Below the pieces are notes generated by a model. It did no database searches and was not told where the DNA came from. It worked only from the letters and a program-made list of their open reading frames with translations. From SAR202 cluster bacterium (GTDB lineage Bacteria > Chloroflexota > Dehalococcoidia > Lucifugimonadales > VXLM01): a DNA stretch of 53,330 nucleotides. The position numbers and the translations under genes are program-made. Positions 18,963 to 28,155 of the stretch are shown piece after piece (within the stretch, counting starts at the first letter, position 1; every line of letters begins with the position of its first letter). The stretch covers positions 1 to 53,330 of the forward strand of contig JAKUTR010000017.1 in NCBI GenBank assembly GCA_022448725.1. Direction: 5' to 3'.

Positions 18963-19721
18963 TTAGTCTGGGTCCAACATAAACCCGCATGTCTGTCCAC
19001 CATCAACGGTAAGATGAGTACCCGTGACATATGACGACATGTCAGAAGCTAAGAACAGAGCCGCTTGAGCGATATCTTCTGGTTGGCCATTCCTTTGCAG
19101 CGGGAGACCTTTGGCAATTTTCTCGCGTTCCTCAGGTCCAAGGTGGTCCCAGAGCCCAGTCTCAACAGCCCCTGGCAGAACCGCGTTTATACGAACAGTC
19201 GGGGCGTAGTCTAGCGCTATGTTACGCACGAGACCGAGGAGCCCTGCTTTTGCGATATCGTAAGAATGAGTGCCTGTAAAACCAAAAAGTGAGTGAACCG
19301 ATCCTGTAACCACAATTGTTCCGCCACCTCGTTTTACCATTCCAGGTAAGGTGTGTTTCGCCAACATCCAGGTGGCCTTCAGACAGACAGAGATGACTCG
19401 GTCCCAATCCTCCTCGGGTACGTCTGCTGCCTTTCCCTCCGGATAATGGCAAGCATTACTAAAGAGCACGTCAATTCGTCCATAGTGTTGGGTAGCTGCG
19501 TTAACCAGTCCTTCAACTTCAGACATTTTACCGATATCGGCCTTTAAAAAAATCGAGTCTCCACCGGTCGCATTTATCCGTTTCACAGTCTCATGACCGT
19601 CATCTTCAGCTAGGTCAGTAACAATTACTTGGGCCCCTTGTTTTGCAAAAAGTTCAGCACTGGCTCGTCCAATACCTGATGCAGATCCAGTAACAAGCGC
19701 TACTTTGTTTTCCAGTAACAA
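18963..19721 (-). CDS. Short-chain dehydrogenase/reductase
   Basis: This 252-residue classical SDR oxidoreductase has the nucleotide motif TGSASGIG at residues 11-18, an Asp at the end of beta-2 (VTDLAEDD) that favours NAD, the active-site serine in VTGSVHS, and YDIAK with the catalytic Tyr and Lys. SNAC stands where most SDRs have NNAG. The C-terminus shows NAVLPGAVETG and TGTHLTVDGGQ. The start is TTG, with a strong GGAGG ribosome site six bases before it. It leads the SDR, SMP-30 and perhaps PhyH transcript and is divergent from the NHL gene. A sugar or polyol dehydrogenase role is inferred from the lactonase neighbour. Confidence 0.95.
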   Translation of the reverse strand: MLLENKVALVTGSASGIGRASAELFAKQGAQVIVTDLAEDDGHETVKRINATGGDSIFLKADIGKMSEVEGLVNAATQHYGRIDVLFSNACHYPEGKAADVPEEDWDRVISVCLKATWMLAKHTLPGMVKRGGGTIVVTGSVHSLFGFTGTHSYDIAKAGLLGLVRNIALDYAPTVRINAVLPGAVETGLWDHLGPEEREKIAKGLPLQRNGQPEDIAQAALFLASDMSSYVTGTHLTVDGGQTCGFMLDPD

Positions 19722-19818
19722 TCGTGCCTCCGTACAGCGCCGCTTAGCGTGCTAAGATACTGCCATAAACAGGGCGTTAAGTCACGAGCACCGCCCCGTA
19801 CCTACCAAGGATAACGCA

Positions 19819-20769
19819 ATGACACCTACTGCCAGCAAGAGCAACAGTGAGTTTAAGTTTGAATTCACTATCAATTGGGAGACACTGCCTCCAGGGTATT
19901 CCTGGCAAGAAGCGGCTTCCGTAGCAGTAAACTCAAAAGATGAAGTTCATGTCTTCAATCGAAGTGACCATCCCATCATCGTATTCGATATTAATGGGAA
20001 TTACTTACGGGATTGGGGTAATTCGTCAATGTATCCACGCTCCCATGGGATAACTTTCACACCCGATGACACCATGTTCTTGGTAGACGATGATGACCAC
20101 ACCGTCCGTAAAGTCGACGAGAATGGAAGGGTCATTTTTACCCTAGGGACATCGGGGCATCCAACCGATTACATGAGTGGCGAGCCTTTCCATCGACCAA
20201 CCGATGTGGCGATAGATCCCAAGACGGAAGACTTCTATGTTGCTGACGGGTACGGTAATTCCCGCGTTCACAAATACTCCGCCAACGGTAAATACCTCTT
20301 TTCTTGGGGTGAACCCGGGACAGACCCTGGTCAGTTCAATATCACACACAATATCGCTACGGACAAAGATGGCTGGGTATACGTGGCAGATCGTGAAAAT
20401 CACCGTATCCAAATATTCGACTCAAACGGTAATTACGAAACTCAGTGGGGAAACATGCACCGCCCATGTGCACTGTTCATCTCACCCGAGCAACACGTTT
20501 TTGTTGGAGAATTAGGTGCAGGGATGAACGTCAACCGAGATATGCCTGGCATTGGACCGAGGATCAGTATCTACGACAATAATGGAAATCTCCTATCGAG
20601 GCTAGGATGTGGGTTCGGGGAGGGCCTCGGAGAATTTATTGCTCCTCACGATATTGGGATGGACTCAAAGGGAAATCTGTACGTCGCAGAAGTTGCATGG
20701 ACGAATCTAAAGAACCTCGGCGAAACTCGGGATGGGGTTCGAAGTTTACAGAAATTGACCTGCTTATAA
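19819..20769 (+). CDS. NHL-repeat beta-propeller protein
   Basis: This 316-residue propeller is made of NHL-type repeats such as FHRPTDVAIDPKTEDFYVAD, GQFNITHNIATDKDGWVYVA with DRENHRIQIFDSNG, and a last blade IAPHDIGMDSKGNLYVAE. The layout resembles the peptidyl-alpha-hydroxyglycine alpha-amidating lyase-like and streptogramin lyase-like propellers, but the amidating-lyase active site cannot be verified by eye. No signal peptide is seen, so it is probably cytoplasmic. An AAGGA ribosome site lies eight bases before the ATG. It is divergent from the SDR and convergent with the SelA-like gene. Function unassigned. Confidence 0.9.
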   Translation: MTPTASKSNSEFKFEFTINWETLPPGYSWQEAASVAVNSKDEVHVFNRSDHPIIVFDINGNYLRDWGNSSMYPRSHGITFTPDDTMFLVDDDDHTVRKVDENGRVIFTLGTSGHPTDYMSGEPFHRPTDVAIDPKTEDFYVADGYGNSRVHKYSANGKYLFSWGEPGTDPGQFNITHNIATDKDGWVYVADRENHRIQIFDSNGNYETQWGNMHRPCALFISPEQHVFVGELGAGMNVNRDMPGIGPRISIYDNNGNLLSRLGCGFGEGLGEFIAPHDIGMDSKGNLYVAEVAWTNLKNLGETRDGVRSLQKLTCL

Positions 20770-20879
20770 AAAAAGACGTCTACAGCCCTCTCTAGCCCAT
20801 TCGCCCACAAAAGCATCGATCTGCCATACGCATAACTTCTCGTCAGGAACCAAAAGCACTACGGGAAATCTAGGCGCTA

Positions 20880-22055
20880 TCAGGGCGTATGGCTGTCTTT
20901 AAACGCCCTTCGCAGACGTTCTGTAACAACTTCCGTTTCTCCTGGATTCATAGTGTGCACAACCACCCAAAGCGTTTCATCGTTCAATGCACCGATCCAC
21001 ACTCTTGGATTACCTGTGTCTAGTTCAAGACGGATCTCTTCCGCTGTTTTACGGACAAGCGATGGATCAAACTCAACAAGTAACATCTGTGGGACATAGT
21101 GATCAACTTCAACTATCCGGGTATTAACTGAATCGAACTCACTGAGTGCTTCACGGACCGTCGAGAAACGGGCATGGTATTCGAGAATACGCTCTTCATG
21201 GTCAATATTGAACCAATCATCAACTGCTTGGACAAGGCCAACAATCTCCTGACGGTCCACTTTCATCGCGCGTCCAACAGCACGAGCACCATCATAATGA
21301 TACGCAACAAACCCTTGAGCCTCTACAGCCTCAACTAAATCACGTCGACCGCACACAAAGCCTGTAGAGTGAGGCCCCCCTATATACTTACCCCCGAAAC
21401 TTACAAGATCAGCTGACTGTGCCGACTCACGGAAGTACTCCAAGGGGAATACCTGAGAACACGCGTCTCCCAATAATGGGATCCCTAGTCCACCTGCAAT
21501 CTCACGAACCTCCGCAATAGATAACATCGGCACCTTTGGACGTGGATTAAACTCATAGAGAGTAGGATCATATTCAGGCTGAATATAGTAGGCCACAGCC
21601 GCTGTGTTGGCTCCAATTACGGATTCAAGGTCATCGGCGCTGCAACCTTCCTCAGTCCCTGCTTCAACTAGCGTAGCTCCAGTCAGGGTGTAGCATCTGT
21701 CGAACATATACCGCATAGGCTTCTGGATAACGACCTCATTCCTCATGGAAGTCGTATCGGGAAGTCGGCCAATCTTGTCTGGATCAGTGCCCGCCATGCA
21801 GGCTGCAACACTGAGGGCCTGTGCCGCTGCCGCGCCAGAAGTCACAAGTGCTGCCTCAACCCCAAGTAGATCCGCTATGAAATCTCCAGACTTCTGAAGC
21901 AACTCGATCATCTCGACTTGACTGCTATTTGCTTCATCCATTGCACGGATTACGCTCTGGGTAGGCGTCCATCCGCCGAGCTCAGTCCCTACACCCCATG
22001 CGTTTATAACACGCCTGACTCCTAGCTTCTCATACATCCCTATACTGCTAGACAT
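20880..22055 (-). CDS. PLP-dependent enzyme of the SelA/DgaE type
   Basis: This 391-residue fold type I PLP enzyme resembles bacterial selenocysteine synthase (SelA) and D-glucosaminate-6-phosphate ammonia lyase (DgaE). The N-terminus reads GVRRVINAWGVGTELGG, typical of this group. TSGAAAAQALSVAACMAG binds the cofactor phosphate, and LLGDACSQ supplies the Asp that contacts the pyridine. The PLP lysine is Lys223 in SFGGKYIGGPHSTGF. No selB or tRNA-Sec was noticed here, so selenocysteine synthesis is unlikely. An ammonia lyase or aldolase acting on an amino sugar acid or amino acid fits the surrounding catabolic genes better. It follows the sialidase-like gene by 51 bases on the same strand. 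Confidence 0.88.
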   Translation of the reverse strand: MSSSIGMYEKLGVRRVINAWGVGTELGGWTPTQSVIRAMDEANSSQVEMIELLQKSGDFIADLLGVEAALVTSGAAAAQALSVAACMAGTDPDKIGRLPDTTSMRNEVVIQKPMRYMFDRCYTLTGATLVEAGTEEGCSADDLESVIGANTAAVAYYIQPEYDPTLYEFNPRPKVPMLSIAEVREIAGGLGIPLLGDACSQVFPLEYFRESAQSADLVSFGGKYIGGPHSTGFVCGRRDLVEAVEAQGFVAYHYDGARAVGRAMKVDRQEIVGLVQAVDDWFNIDHEERILEYHARFSTVREALSEFDSVNTRIVEVDHYVPQMLLVEFDPSLVRKTAEEIRLELDTGNPRVWIGALNDETLWVVVHTMNPGETEVVTERLRRAFKDSHTP

Positions 22056-22106
22056 ACTAATATTTCAGCTCCATATGTGATCCTATCGATTGCGCATTAT
22101 ACCGAC

Positions 22107-23312
22107 TTACTGGATCACCAATTGTTCTGGTAAGCGCCAGCGGCTCCAAAGCAGTGCACACTTGTCATCCACTGAGTTCGGCCTTTGGTAGTAAACAGTA
22201 AGAATACTCCCATCATTCAACTCAACGCTCGATGGATAACCTAGATCAGGGTGAGGTCCATCATCGCGAAGCACGTAATCATAATCCCAAGTTCCACCTT
22301 GATCGTAGCTGATCATCACACGTACTCCGAATGGATCCATCCGGTGACTGTAAACACAGACAACGGTTCCAGTGGAGTGCTCCAATAGGTGTGGAGGAGC
22401 ACCATGGAATCCAAGCGGTTCGGCCGGACTCCAAGTGTAACCATCATCATCAGAAATAGACTGGTACATCGTAAAGTCAGTCTGGCCTGGTTGGCGGTTG
22501 TGGTAGTCATGGCGGTTTGGATCGTTTCTTATTAACCCGATGATACGCCCAGTTCGTAATTGGATAGCATGAGGCTCATTAAAGCCTGCGATGTCTTCCC
22601 CTGCCTCCGTCAAAGGTACCACTCCACGTTGATTCCATGTATGCCCTCCATCAGAACTTCCAATAGCACCAATTTCGCCTTCGATCATCCGGGCAGGAGG
22701 AAACTCATCACCCGTTGCATACTTAGCAACGTTCTCACCAGTTGTGGCAGGCTCTCGGACCTGTTTACCTAAATACAAAAGATCACCGGTTCGGAGTTTA
22801 CCTGGACCATGTGGTGCGCTGACGGATACGCGAACAGGCTCCAGCCAAGTGAGACCAGCATCGTTACTGATCCTGATCCATGAACCAACGAAGCGCCTAG
22901 CACTCTCATCGGTGACACCCGCAAGGCCGTCCTCCCACCATTTAGATTCCCTGGAAGAAAGCTGCAACTGATAATCAGATGGCTTAGCGTTACGATTATC
23001 AGTCGAGAACCACGAAAGTACTAGTTTATTGCCACCAAGAGAGAGAATCGAAGCATCACGATCATCCAACGGTGTATCGTTAATAACCCTTGGCGGAGTC
23101 CACGTCTGACCATCGTCGTTACTCACACAGGTAATCGTACGACCGAAGGGACATACGTGATAATTACGTAGACCAGATGCTGCGACAACTAGAGTCCCGT
23201 CTTCCATTCTTGCCACAGTCGGCCAACCCAAATACCCAAAAAACTGATCGGGGTAGCTAGCGACGACACCGTGCTGTGCGGTTAGAGTTTTTCCTACGCG
23301 ACTAGTTTCCAT
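22107..23312 (-). CDS. Sialidase-like Asp-box (BNR) protein
   Basis: This 401-residue six-bladed propeller carries five Asp-box repeats: SNDDGQTW, SNDAGLTW, SSDGGHTW, SDDDGYTW and SYDQGGTW. Such proteins are often called exo-alpha-sialidases, but many hydrolyse other glycosides or only bind. An Arg-rich early segment and YPSSVELNDGSILTVYYQ near the end match the family. No signal peptide is seen, so it probably acts on imported substrates, which argues against a secreted neuraminidase. The ribosome site AAGGTGA precedes the ATG. Pairing with the SelA-like enzyme suggests breakdown of an amino-sugar compound; this is inference. Confidence 0.88.
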   Translation of the reverse strand: METSRVGKTLTAQHGVVASYPDQFFGYLGWPTVARMEDGTLVVAASGLRNYHVCPFGRTITCVSNDDGQTWTPPRVINDTPLDDRDASILSLGGNKLVLSWFSTDNRNAKPSDYQLQLSSRESKWWEDGLAGVTDESARRFVGSWIRISNDAGLTWLEPVRVSVSAPHGPGKLRTGDLLYLGKQVREPATTGENVAKYATGDEFPPARMIEGEIGAIGSSDGGHTWNQRGVVPLTEAGEDIAGFNEPHAIQLRTGRIIGLIRNDPNRHDYHNRQPGQTDFTMYQSISDDDGYTWSPAEPLGFHGAPPHLLEHSTGTVVCVYSHRMDPFGVRVMISYDQGGTWDYDYVLRDDGPHPDLGYPSSVELNDGSILTVYYQRPNSVDDKCALLWSRWRLPEQLVIQ

Positions 23313-23395
23313 AACATGTCACCTTAATTCATGGATGTGGCCAACCTACGGCATACAGACCACTTGTAACGTCTTCCCTAAGCGGGGGCACCCAA

Positions 23396-24403
23396 TCACC
23401 CATAACCACTCGCACGGATACAAGCAACCCAGTGGTTAGAGTCCACTTCCATTAGGGCCGGTATCTCCTCCTTACATTCATCAATCATTTTCGGACACCG
23501 TGTGTGAAAGACGCAGCCCGTCGGAGGATTTGTGGGACTGGGAAGTTCACCCTGAAGGATTATCCGATCGCGGTTCATTTCAAGATCAGGATCCGGGATA
23601 GGAATCGCAGATAGGAGCGCTTGTGTGTAGGGATGCAAAGGATTTTTGTATAGTTCTTGCCAACTAGCAATTTCAACGATATGCCCTAAATACATTACTG
23701 CCACACGATCACTGATATGCCGAACCACGGAGAGGTCATGTGCGATAAACAGGTAAGTTAGCTTAAGTCGCTCCTTCAACTCCTCTAGCAAGTTAATAAT
23801 CTGCGCCTGGATAGACACGTCAAGCGCCGAGACAGGCTCATCGCATACTATGAACTCTGGGTTGACGGCAAGGGATCTTGCAATACCGATACGTTGACGC
23901 TGTCCACCAGAAAACTCGTGTGGGTATCGATCTGCCATGAACGGGTTCAACCCTACCGTTTCAAGCAAATCCGCTACACGATCATCATATTCTCGTGGTG
24001 TCTTTGCCAGGTTATGCACGTTTAGCGGCTCACCGATAATGTCCCCACAAGTCATCCTCGGATTTAATGAGCCGTAGGGATCTTGAAAAATTACTTGCAT
24101 CCGACGCCGGATCGATCGTAGCTCCTTGTTGCTCAAATCATTTAGCCTGACACCATCAAAAATGACGTCTCCCGAAGTAGCTGGCTGAAGCTGAAGAATT
24201 GTGCGTCCCAGAGTAGTCTTTCCACTGCCACTCTCACCAACCAATCCAAGTACTTCCCCTCTCCCGATATTCAACGACACATCATCAACAGCTTTCACTT
24301 CAGCAACTTTCCGTTGAAAAATGACTCCACTGGTCACAGGGAAATAAGTCTTGAGATTCCTTACCTCAAGCAGCGTCCTATTCTTCGAGCTGGATTCAAC
24401 CAA
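23396..24403 (-). CDS. Oligopeptide/dipeptide-type ABC transporter ATPase (OppF/DppF-like)
   Basis: This 335-residue ATP-binding subunit of peptide/nickel-type importers has Walker [13 protein letters not shown] signature FSGGQRQRI, Walker [13 protein letters not shown] and a switch His in FIAHDLSV. The C-terminal oligopeptide_HPY extension contains [14 protein letters not shown]. The TTG start overlaps the end of the preceding ATPase gene by eight bases, which gives translational coupling. No permease or binding-protein gene lies within the window, so the transported compound and the partners are unknown. Confidence 0.95.
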   Translation of the reverse strand: MVESSSKNRTLLEVRNLKTYFPVTSGVIFQRKVAEVKAVDDVSLNIGRGEVLGLVGESGSGKTTLGRTILQLQPATSGDVIFDGVRLNDLSNKELRSIRRRMQVIFQDPYGSLNPRMTCGDIIGEPLNVHNLAKTPREYDDRVADLLETVGLNPFMADRYPHEFSGGQRQRIGIARSLAVNPEFIVCDEPVSALDVSIQAQIINLLEELKERLKLTYLFIAHDLSVVRHISDRVAVMYLGHIVEIASWQELYKNPLHPYTQALLSAIPIPDPDLEMNRDRIILQGELPSPTNPPTGCVFHTRCPKMIDECKEEIPALMEVDSNHWVACIRASGYG

Positions 24404-25421
24404 ACTGCTCTCCGATCGATGTCTGTATCGTCATATCTACAATATCTTCCGCACGCCAACACCTTGATCGGTGGTGGTTCTCCATCCCTGACAAAGTTTT
24501 CAGAGATGGGGTATCGGAAACGCATTTTTCAATCGCGTACGGACATCGAGGAGAAAATTTGCATCCAGCACCCACTCCAATCAAGTCTGGAGGCAAGCCA
24601 TCAATCGGACGTAGACTCATCCCTTCGCTATCATCCAATCTAGGAACAGAATCTAGCAGGCCTAGTGTGTAAGGATGGCGGGAATTATAGTAAATCTGAC
24701 GAGACGTCCCCTCTTCGACAACATTGCCCGCATACATGACGACCACACGTTCAGCGTATCTAGCGACGATCCCAAGATTATGGGTGATAATAATCATCGC
24801 CGTACCTAATTCCTCCGACAATCGTTGCATTAGTTCCAAAATTTGAGCCTGGATGGTGACGTCTAATGCTGTAGTTGGTTCATCTGCAATAATTAGTCTG
24901 GGATTACAACTAATCGCCATAGCAATCATGACTCTCTGTCGCATACCACCACTCATTTGGTGAGGGTAGTCACTCAGATGACTTTTAGGATCAGGGATCC
25001 CCACCATGTCCAACAAATCCTGAGCTCGTTCTAGGGCGGCCCCCTTAGACATTTTCAGGTGAAGTTCAAGAACCTCTGTGATCTGCTTACCCACTGTAAG
25101 TACTGGGTTAAGAGAAGTCATTGGCTCTTGAAAGATCATCCCAATACGGTTGCCACGGATCCTTCGCATCTGAGCATCTGAGAGTTCGAGAAGATTCTGA
25201 CTATCAAAAATAACCTCACCGGTGACGATTTTACCCGGGGGATCAGGTACAAGCCTTAAAACAGATAGGGCGCTAACGCTCTTCCCGCAACCGCTTTCTC
25301 CAACAACTCCGACGATCTCGCCTTCTTCGACTGAGAAACTAACATCGTCAACAGCCTCAACCGTACCTTCATCAGTGAAGAAGTGAGTAGTGAGACCTCT
25401 AACTTCAAGTAGGGTTGCCAT
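24396..25421 (-). CDS. Oligopeptide/dipeptide-type ABC transporter ATPase (OppD/DppD-like)
   Basis: This 341-residue partner of the OppF-like ATPase has Walker A GESGCGKS, signature MSGGMRQRV, Walker [13 protein letters not shown] and an HPY-type C-terminus with [14 protein letters not shown]. Together the two would form the ATPase heterodimer of a peptide, opine or glycoside importer. The start ATG lacks a clear ribosome site. A weak minus-strand promoter, TTGACT at 25479-25484 and TACTCT at 25455-25460 with an 18-base spacer, lies upstream. The 207-base gap to the glycosyltransferase holds nothing else that I can recognise. Confidence 0.95.
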   Translation of the reverse strand: MATLLEVRGLTTHFFTDEGTVEAVDDVSFSVEEGEIVGVVGESGCGKSVSALSVLRLVPDPPGKIVTGEVIFDSQNLLELSDAQMRRIRGNRIGMIFQEPMTSLNPVLTVGKQITEVLELHLKMSKGAALERAQDLLDMVGIPDPKSHLSDYPHQMSGGMRQRVMIAMAISCNPRLIIADEPTTALDVTIQAQILELMQRLSEELGTAMIIITHNLGIVARYAERVVVMYAGNVVEEGTSRQIYYNSRHPYTLGLLDSVPRLDDSEGMSLRPIDGLPPDLIGVGAGCKFSPRCPYAIEKCVSDTPSLKTLSGMENHHRSRCWRAEDIVDMTIQTSIGEQFG

Positions 25422-25628
25422 AATCTGATATCTGGGAAAAACCAGCCGCGAGTTAGAGTAGCAATGTCACTCGAAGTCAGTCAACGAACAAGGCCAACGA
25501 ATTGAAAGGGATTTACACATCCAAGGTCACCTCGTTGGTCAAGTGATAAACGAGATCCTGACTCTATATACCGAAATCTATGAGATACCAAATGTAGGTA
25601 ACCCATGACTCATTGGCAAGTCACTATC

Positions 25629-26381
25629 TTACGTTCGGGGATGTATGAAGAATTGCAAAGGCTTGGAAGCTACCTTAAGAAACGGCACAGCAAGTCCGAA
25701 TCGTAAATCGTTATGTCGCCATGCTCGGAAAACTTGGTAATTCTGACGTAGTACAGTTGGAATAGTAGGAGTGGTAGTCCCACCCGTTGCCATATGAACT
25801 AGTACCCGATCGATATAAGCCGTGTTAACTCTGTACTTGAACACCAAGCGCAGCATTAACTCATAGTCAGCAGCGGTGCCAAAATCGAGATCAAATACCC
25901 CATATTTATCATATACCTCTCGCCGAACAAAAAAGGTTGGGTGTGGAGGCATCCAACCCCGGTACCATTTTAGTCTGCCTGGAGAGTGCGACTTCCAATA
26001 GCGTAGCGTTTGACCTGATTCGTTGACATATAGGAGGTCTCCGTAGACGGCCTCCGTTGAAGAAGAACCAAAGGTATTCGTAACATCGCGTAGGACAAGC
26101 GTATCGCTGTACTGATCATCTGCATTGAGGATCCCTATAATATCCCCAGTAGCTTTTGCGATCCCTTTGTTCATCGCTTGATAGATTCCTTCATCTGGTT
26201 CGCTAATAAAAACAGTAATATGACTGCGGTAATTATTGATCGCCTCTTGAGTTTCTTGCGTCGACGCCCCATCAACGACAATGATCTCAAGTTCATGGTC
26301 ATGTTTTTGAGAAATAATAGAACCCAGCGCCCTTGCAATACGGGGATCGTTATAGACTGCCGTAACAATGGATATCTTCAT
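25629..26381 (-). CDS. Family 2 glycosyltransferase
   Basis: This 250-residue GT-A fold glycosyltransferase resembles WcaA-type enzymes that add a sugar from a nucleotide donor during polysaccharide or glycolipid synthesis. Motifs are SIVTAVYNDPRIARALGSI at the N-terminus, IIVVDGAST, MNKGIAKATGDIIGILNADD with the metal-binding acids, and GWMPPHPTFFVRREVY in the acceptor region. No membrane helix is visible; it is probably membrane-peripheral. It follows the carbamoyltransferase by 23 bases on the same strand, so a carbamoylated glycoside product is plausible. Confidence 0.93.
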   Translation of the reverse strand: MKISIVTAVYNDPRIARALGSIISQKHDHELEIIVVDGASTQETQEAINNYRSHITVFISEPDEGIYQAMNKGIAKATGDIIGILNADDQYSDTLVLRDVTNTFGSSSTEAVYGDLLYVNESGQTLRYWKSHSPGRLKWYRGWMPPHPTFFVRREVYDKYGVFDLDFGTAADYELMLRLVFKYRVNTAYIDRVLVHMATGGTTTPTIPTVLRQNYQVFRAWRHNDLRFGLAVPFLKVASKPLQFFIHPRT

Positions 26382-26404
26382 GTTCAGGACCTACAGACCT
26401 ACCG

Positions 26405-28153
26405 CTATGCACTAACAGATGTATCAGCTTGCTTTTCTACGAAAAACGGGCCAAGAACGAGAACCTCCATGTGAGTACGCAGAAAGCATTCAATTGCTTC
26501 ATCTGGTGTACATACTATCGGTTCGTTCTCATTAAACGATGTGTTGAGTACTATCGGGACACCCGTTAGAGCTTCAAATTCCTTAATTAAATGCCAGTAG
26601 TCCGGATTATCATGTTGGTTAACTGTTTGCAGTCGTCCACTACCATCTACGTGTGTAACTGCTGGTATCACATCCTGCTTATCGGCCTTAACAGGATAAA
26701 CTTTTAACATAAATGGATCGGGGTGATCTTGTTCAAAAAAGTCAGATACAGCCTCTTCTAAAATAGAGGGTGCGAAAGGCCGAAAACTCTCTCTACGTTT
26801 GATGCGAGCATTCAGGATATCTTTCATATCAGGCCGACGTGGATCTGCCAAAATACTCCTGTTACCAAGTGCTCGTGGCCCCCACTCAAGACGACCTTGG
26901 AAGTAACCGACAATTTTCCCTGCAGCGATAGCTTTAGCGGTTTGAGTATGTCGGGCAGTAACCTCAAATTTTTCGTATTCGAGATTGCGGTTCTCAAGAC
27001 ACTCTTGTAATTTTTCCTCAGAGTAATGCGGGCCCCAATAAGCAGTCCGCATATGAAATGTTCTTGGCTTCGCAAGGGTATTGTTGTAAACAAAAGCGGC
27101 AGCTCCTAATGCGGTACCTCCGTCTCCAGCAGCTGCCTGAATATAGACATCATCAAACTCAGTGTTATCGAAAATTTTGCCATTGGCAACACTATTCATA
27201 GCGACACCTCCAGCCAATGCCAGCGTCCGCTTACCAGTCAACTTTTGCGCGGCATTCAAGATATGGAAGTAGGCTTCTTCGAGGACAACTTGTAACGAAC
27301 TCGCAATATTTTTATGTCGCTCAGTGACAGGATCATCAGGCTGACGATGAGGCCCCAGACGTTGCTCCATATATTCCGAGTACAACCTACCTATTTCAGG
27401 TGCTGCATTGTCCCATGTCATGGTGACACCTTTAGTTGAGTGAAGGAAATAACGCTCATTGAGCTTGAATTTACCCTCCGATTCAAGTGTCACAATGTTA
27501 CGAATTTCTTCAACGTAGGTTGGCTCACCGTAGGAAGCTAAACCCATAACCTTGTATTCATCCCCGTATTGCAGAAAGCCAAGATACTGGGTAATAGCAG
27601 TGTAGAAAATACCTAAGGAATGGGGATAACCCACACCACTAATCCTACGCAGATTACTTCCTTCACCGATGCTAAGAAGTGTACTCCGAAAATCTCCCAT
27701 CGCATCAATAGAGACTACAGCAGCCTCATCAAAGGGTGAGACTAAAAAGGCACTCGCACTATGTGATAGGTGATGCTCTACATGGTGGATTTGACTTTTT
27801 ATCTCACCTGAGGAGATATCGAAGGCTTCAGCCAACGGGTTAGCAGATCCTCGCGCCCGCATATGTGCCTTGAGCCTATCGATTACAAAACCTGGCTTTG
27901 GACGACTCCTGATGGTGTATACAATTTTTTCAAACAAATGGGCCATCGGATCACGTGAGAACGCAACATGGTCGATCTGGTCGGATTTCACACCCGCCTC
28001 ACTAAGGCAGTACCGGATCGATTCAGAAGGGAAACCAGCCCAATGTTTTATCCGCCGCAAACGCTCTTCTTCAACAGCTGCGACCAATTCACCATCGACA
28101 TATAGCGCAGCAGATGAATCACCGTGGAATGCATTAATACCAAGAATAATCAT
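26405..28153 (-). CDS. NodU/CmcH/TobZ-type O-carbamoyltransferase
   Basis: This 582-residue enzyme transfers a carbamoyl group from carbamoyl phosphate, through carbamoyl adenylate, to a hydroxyl of a sugar or natural product, as NodU, CmcH and TobZ do. It opens ILGINAFHGDSSAAL and has VEHHLSHSASAFLVSPF with metal-binding histidines. ALAGGVAMNSVANGKI and AAGDGGTALGAAAF are the Kae1-like nucleotide site, and the C-terminal YrdC-like part contains GRLEWGPRALGNRSILADPR and TSFNENEPIV. Length is normal. It begins two bases after the dehydratase stop with no own ribosome site, so it is translationally coupled. The acceptor is unknown. Confidence 0.95.
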   Translation of the reverse strand: MIILGINAFHGDSSAALYVDGELVAAVEEERLRRIKHWAGFPSESIRYCLSEAGVKSDQIDHVAFSRDPMAHLFEKIVYTIRSRPKPGFVIDRLKAHMRARGSANPLAEAFDISSGEIKSQIHHVEHHLSHSASAFLVSPFDEAAVVSIDAMGDFRSTLLSIGEGSNLRRISGVGYPHSLGIFYTAITQYLGFLQYGDEYKVMGLASYGEPTYVEEIRNIVTLESEGKFKLNERYFLHSTKGVTMTWDNAAPEIGRLYSEYMEQRLGPHRQPDDPVTERHKNIASSLQVVLEEAYFHILNAAQKLTGKRTLALAGGVAMNSVANGKIFDNTEFDDVYIQAAAGDGGTALGAAAFVYNNTLAKPRTFHMRTAYWGPHYSEEKLQECLENRNLEYEKFEVTARHTQTAKAIAAGKIVGYFQGRLEWGPRALGNRSILADPRRPDMKDILNARIKRRESFRPFAPSILEEAVSDFFEQDHPDPFMLKVYPVKADKQDVIPAVTHVDGSGRLQTVNQHDNPDYWHLIKEFEALTGVPIVLNTSFNENEPIVCTPDEAIECFLRTHMEVLVLGPFFVEKQADTSVSA

Positions 28154-28155
28154 AG

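Noticed and set aside
20880-22055. SelA, selenocysteine synthase
   Set aside because: No selB, selD or tRNA-Sec was noticed in the window, and the neighbours are catabolic; a DgaE-like or related lyase fits better.
22107-23312. Secreted neuraminidase
   Set aside because: No signal peptide, and Asp-box repeats alone do not prove sialidase activity.
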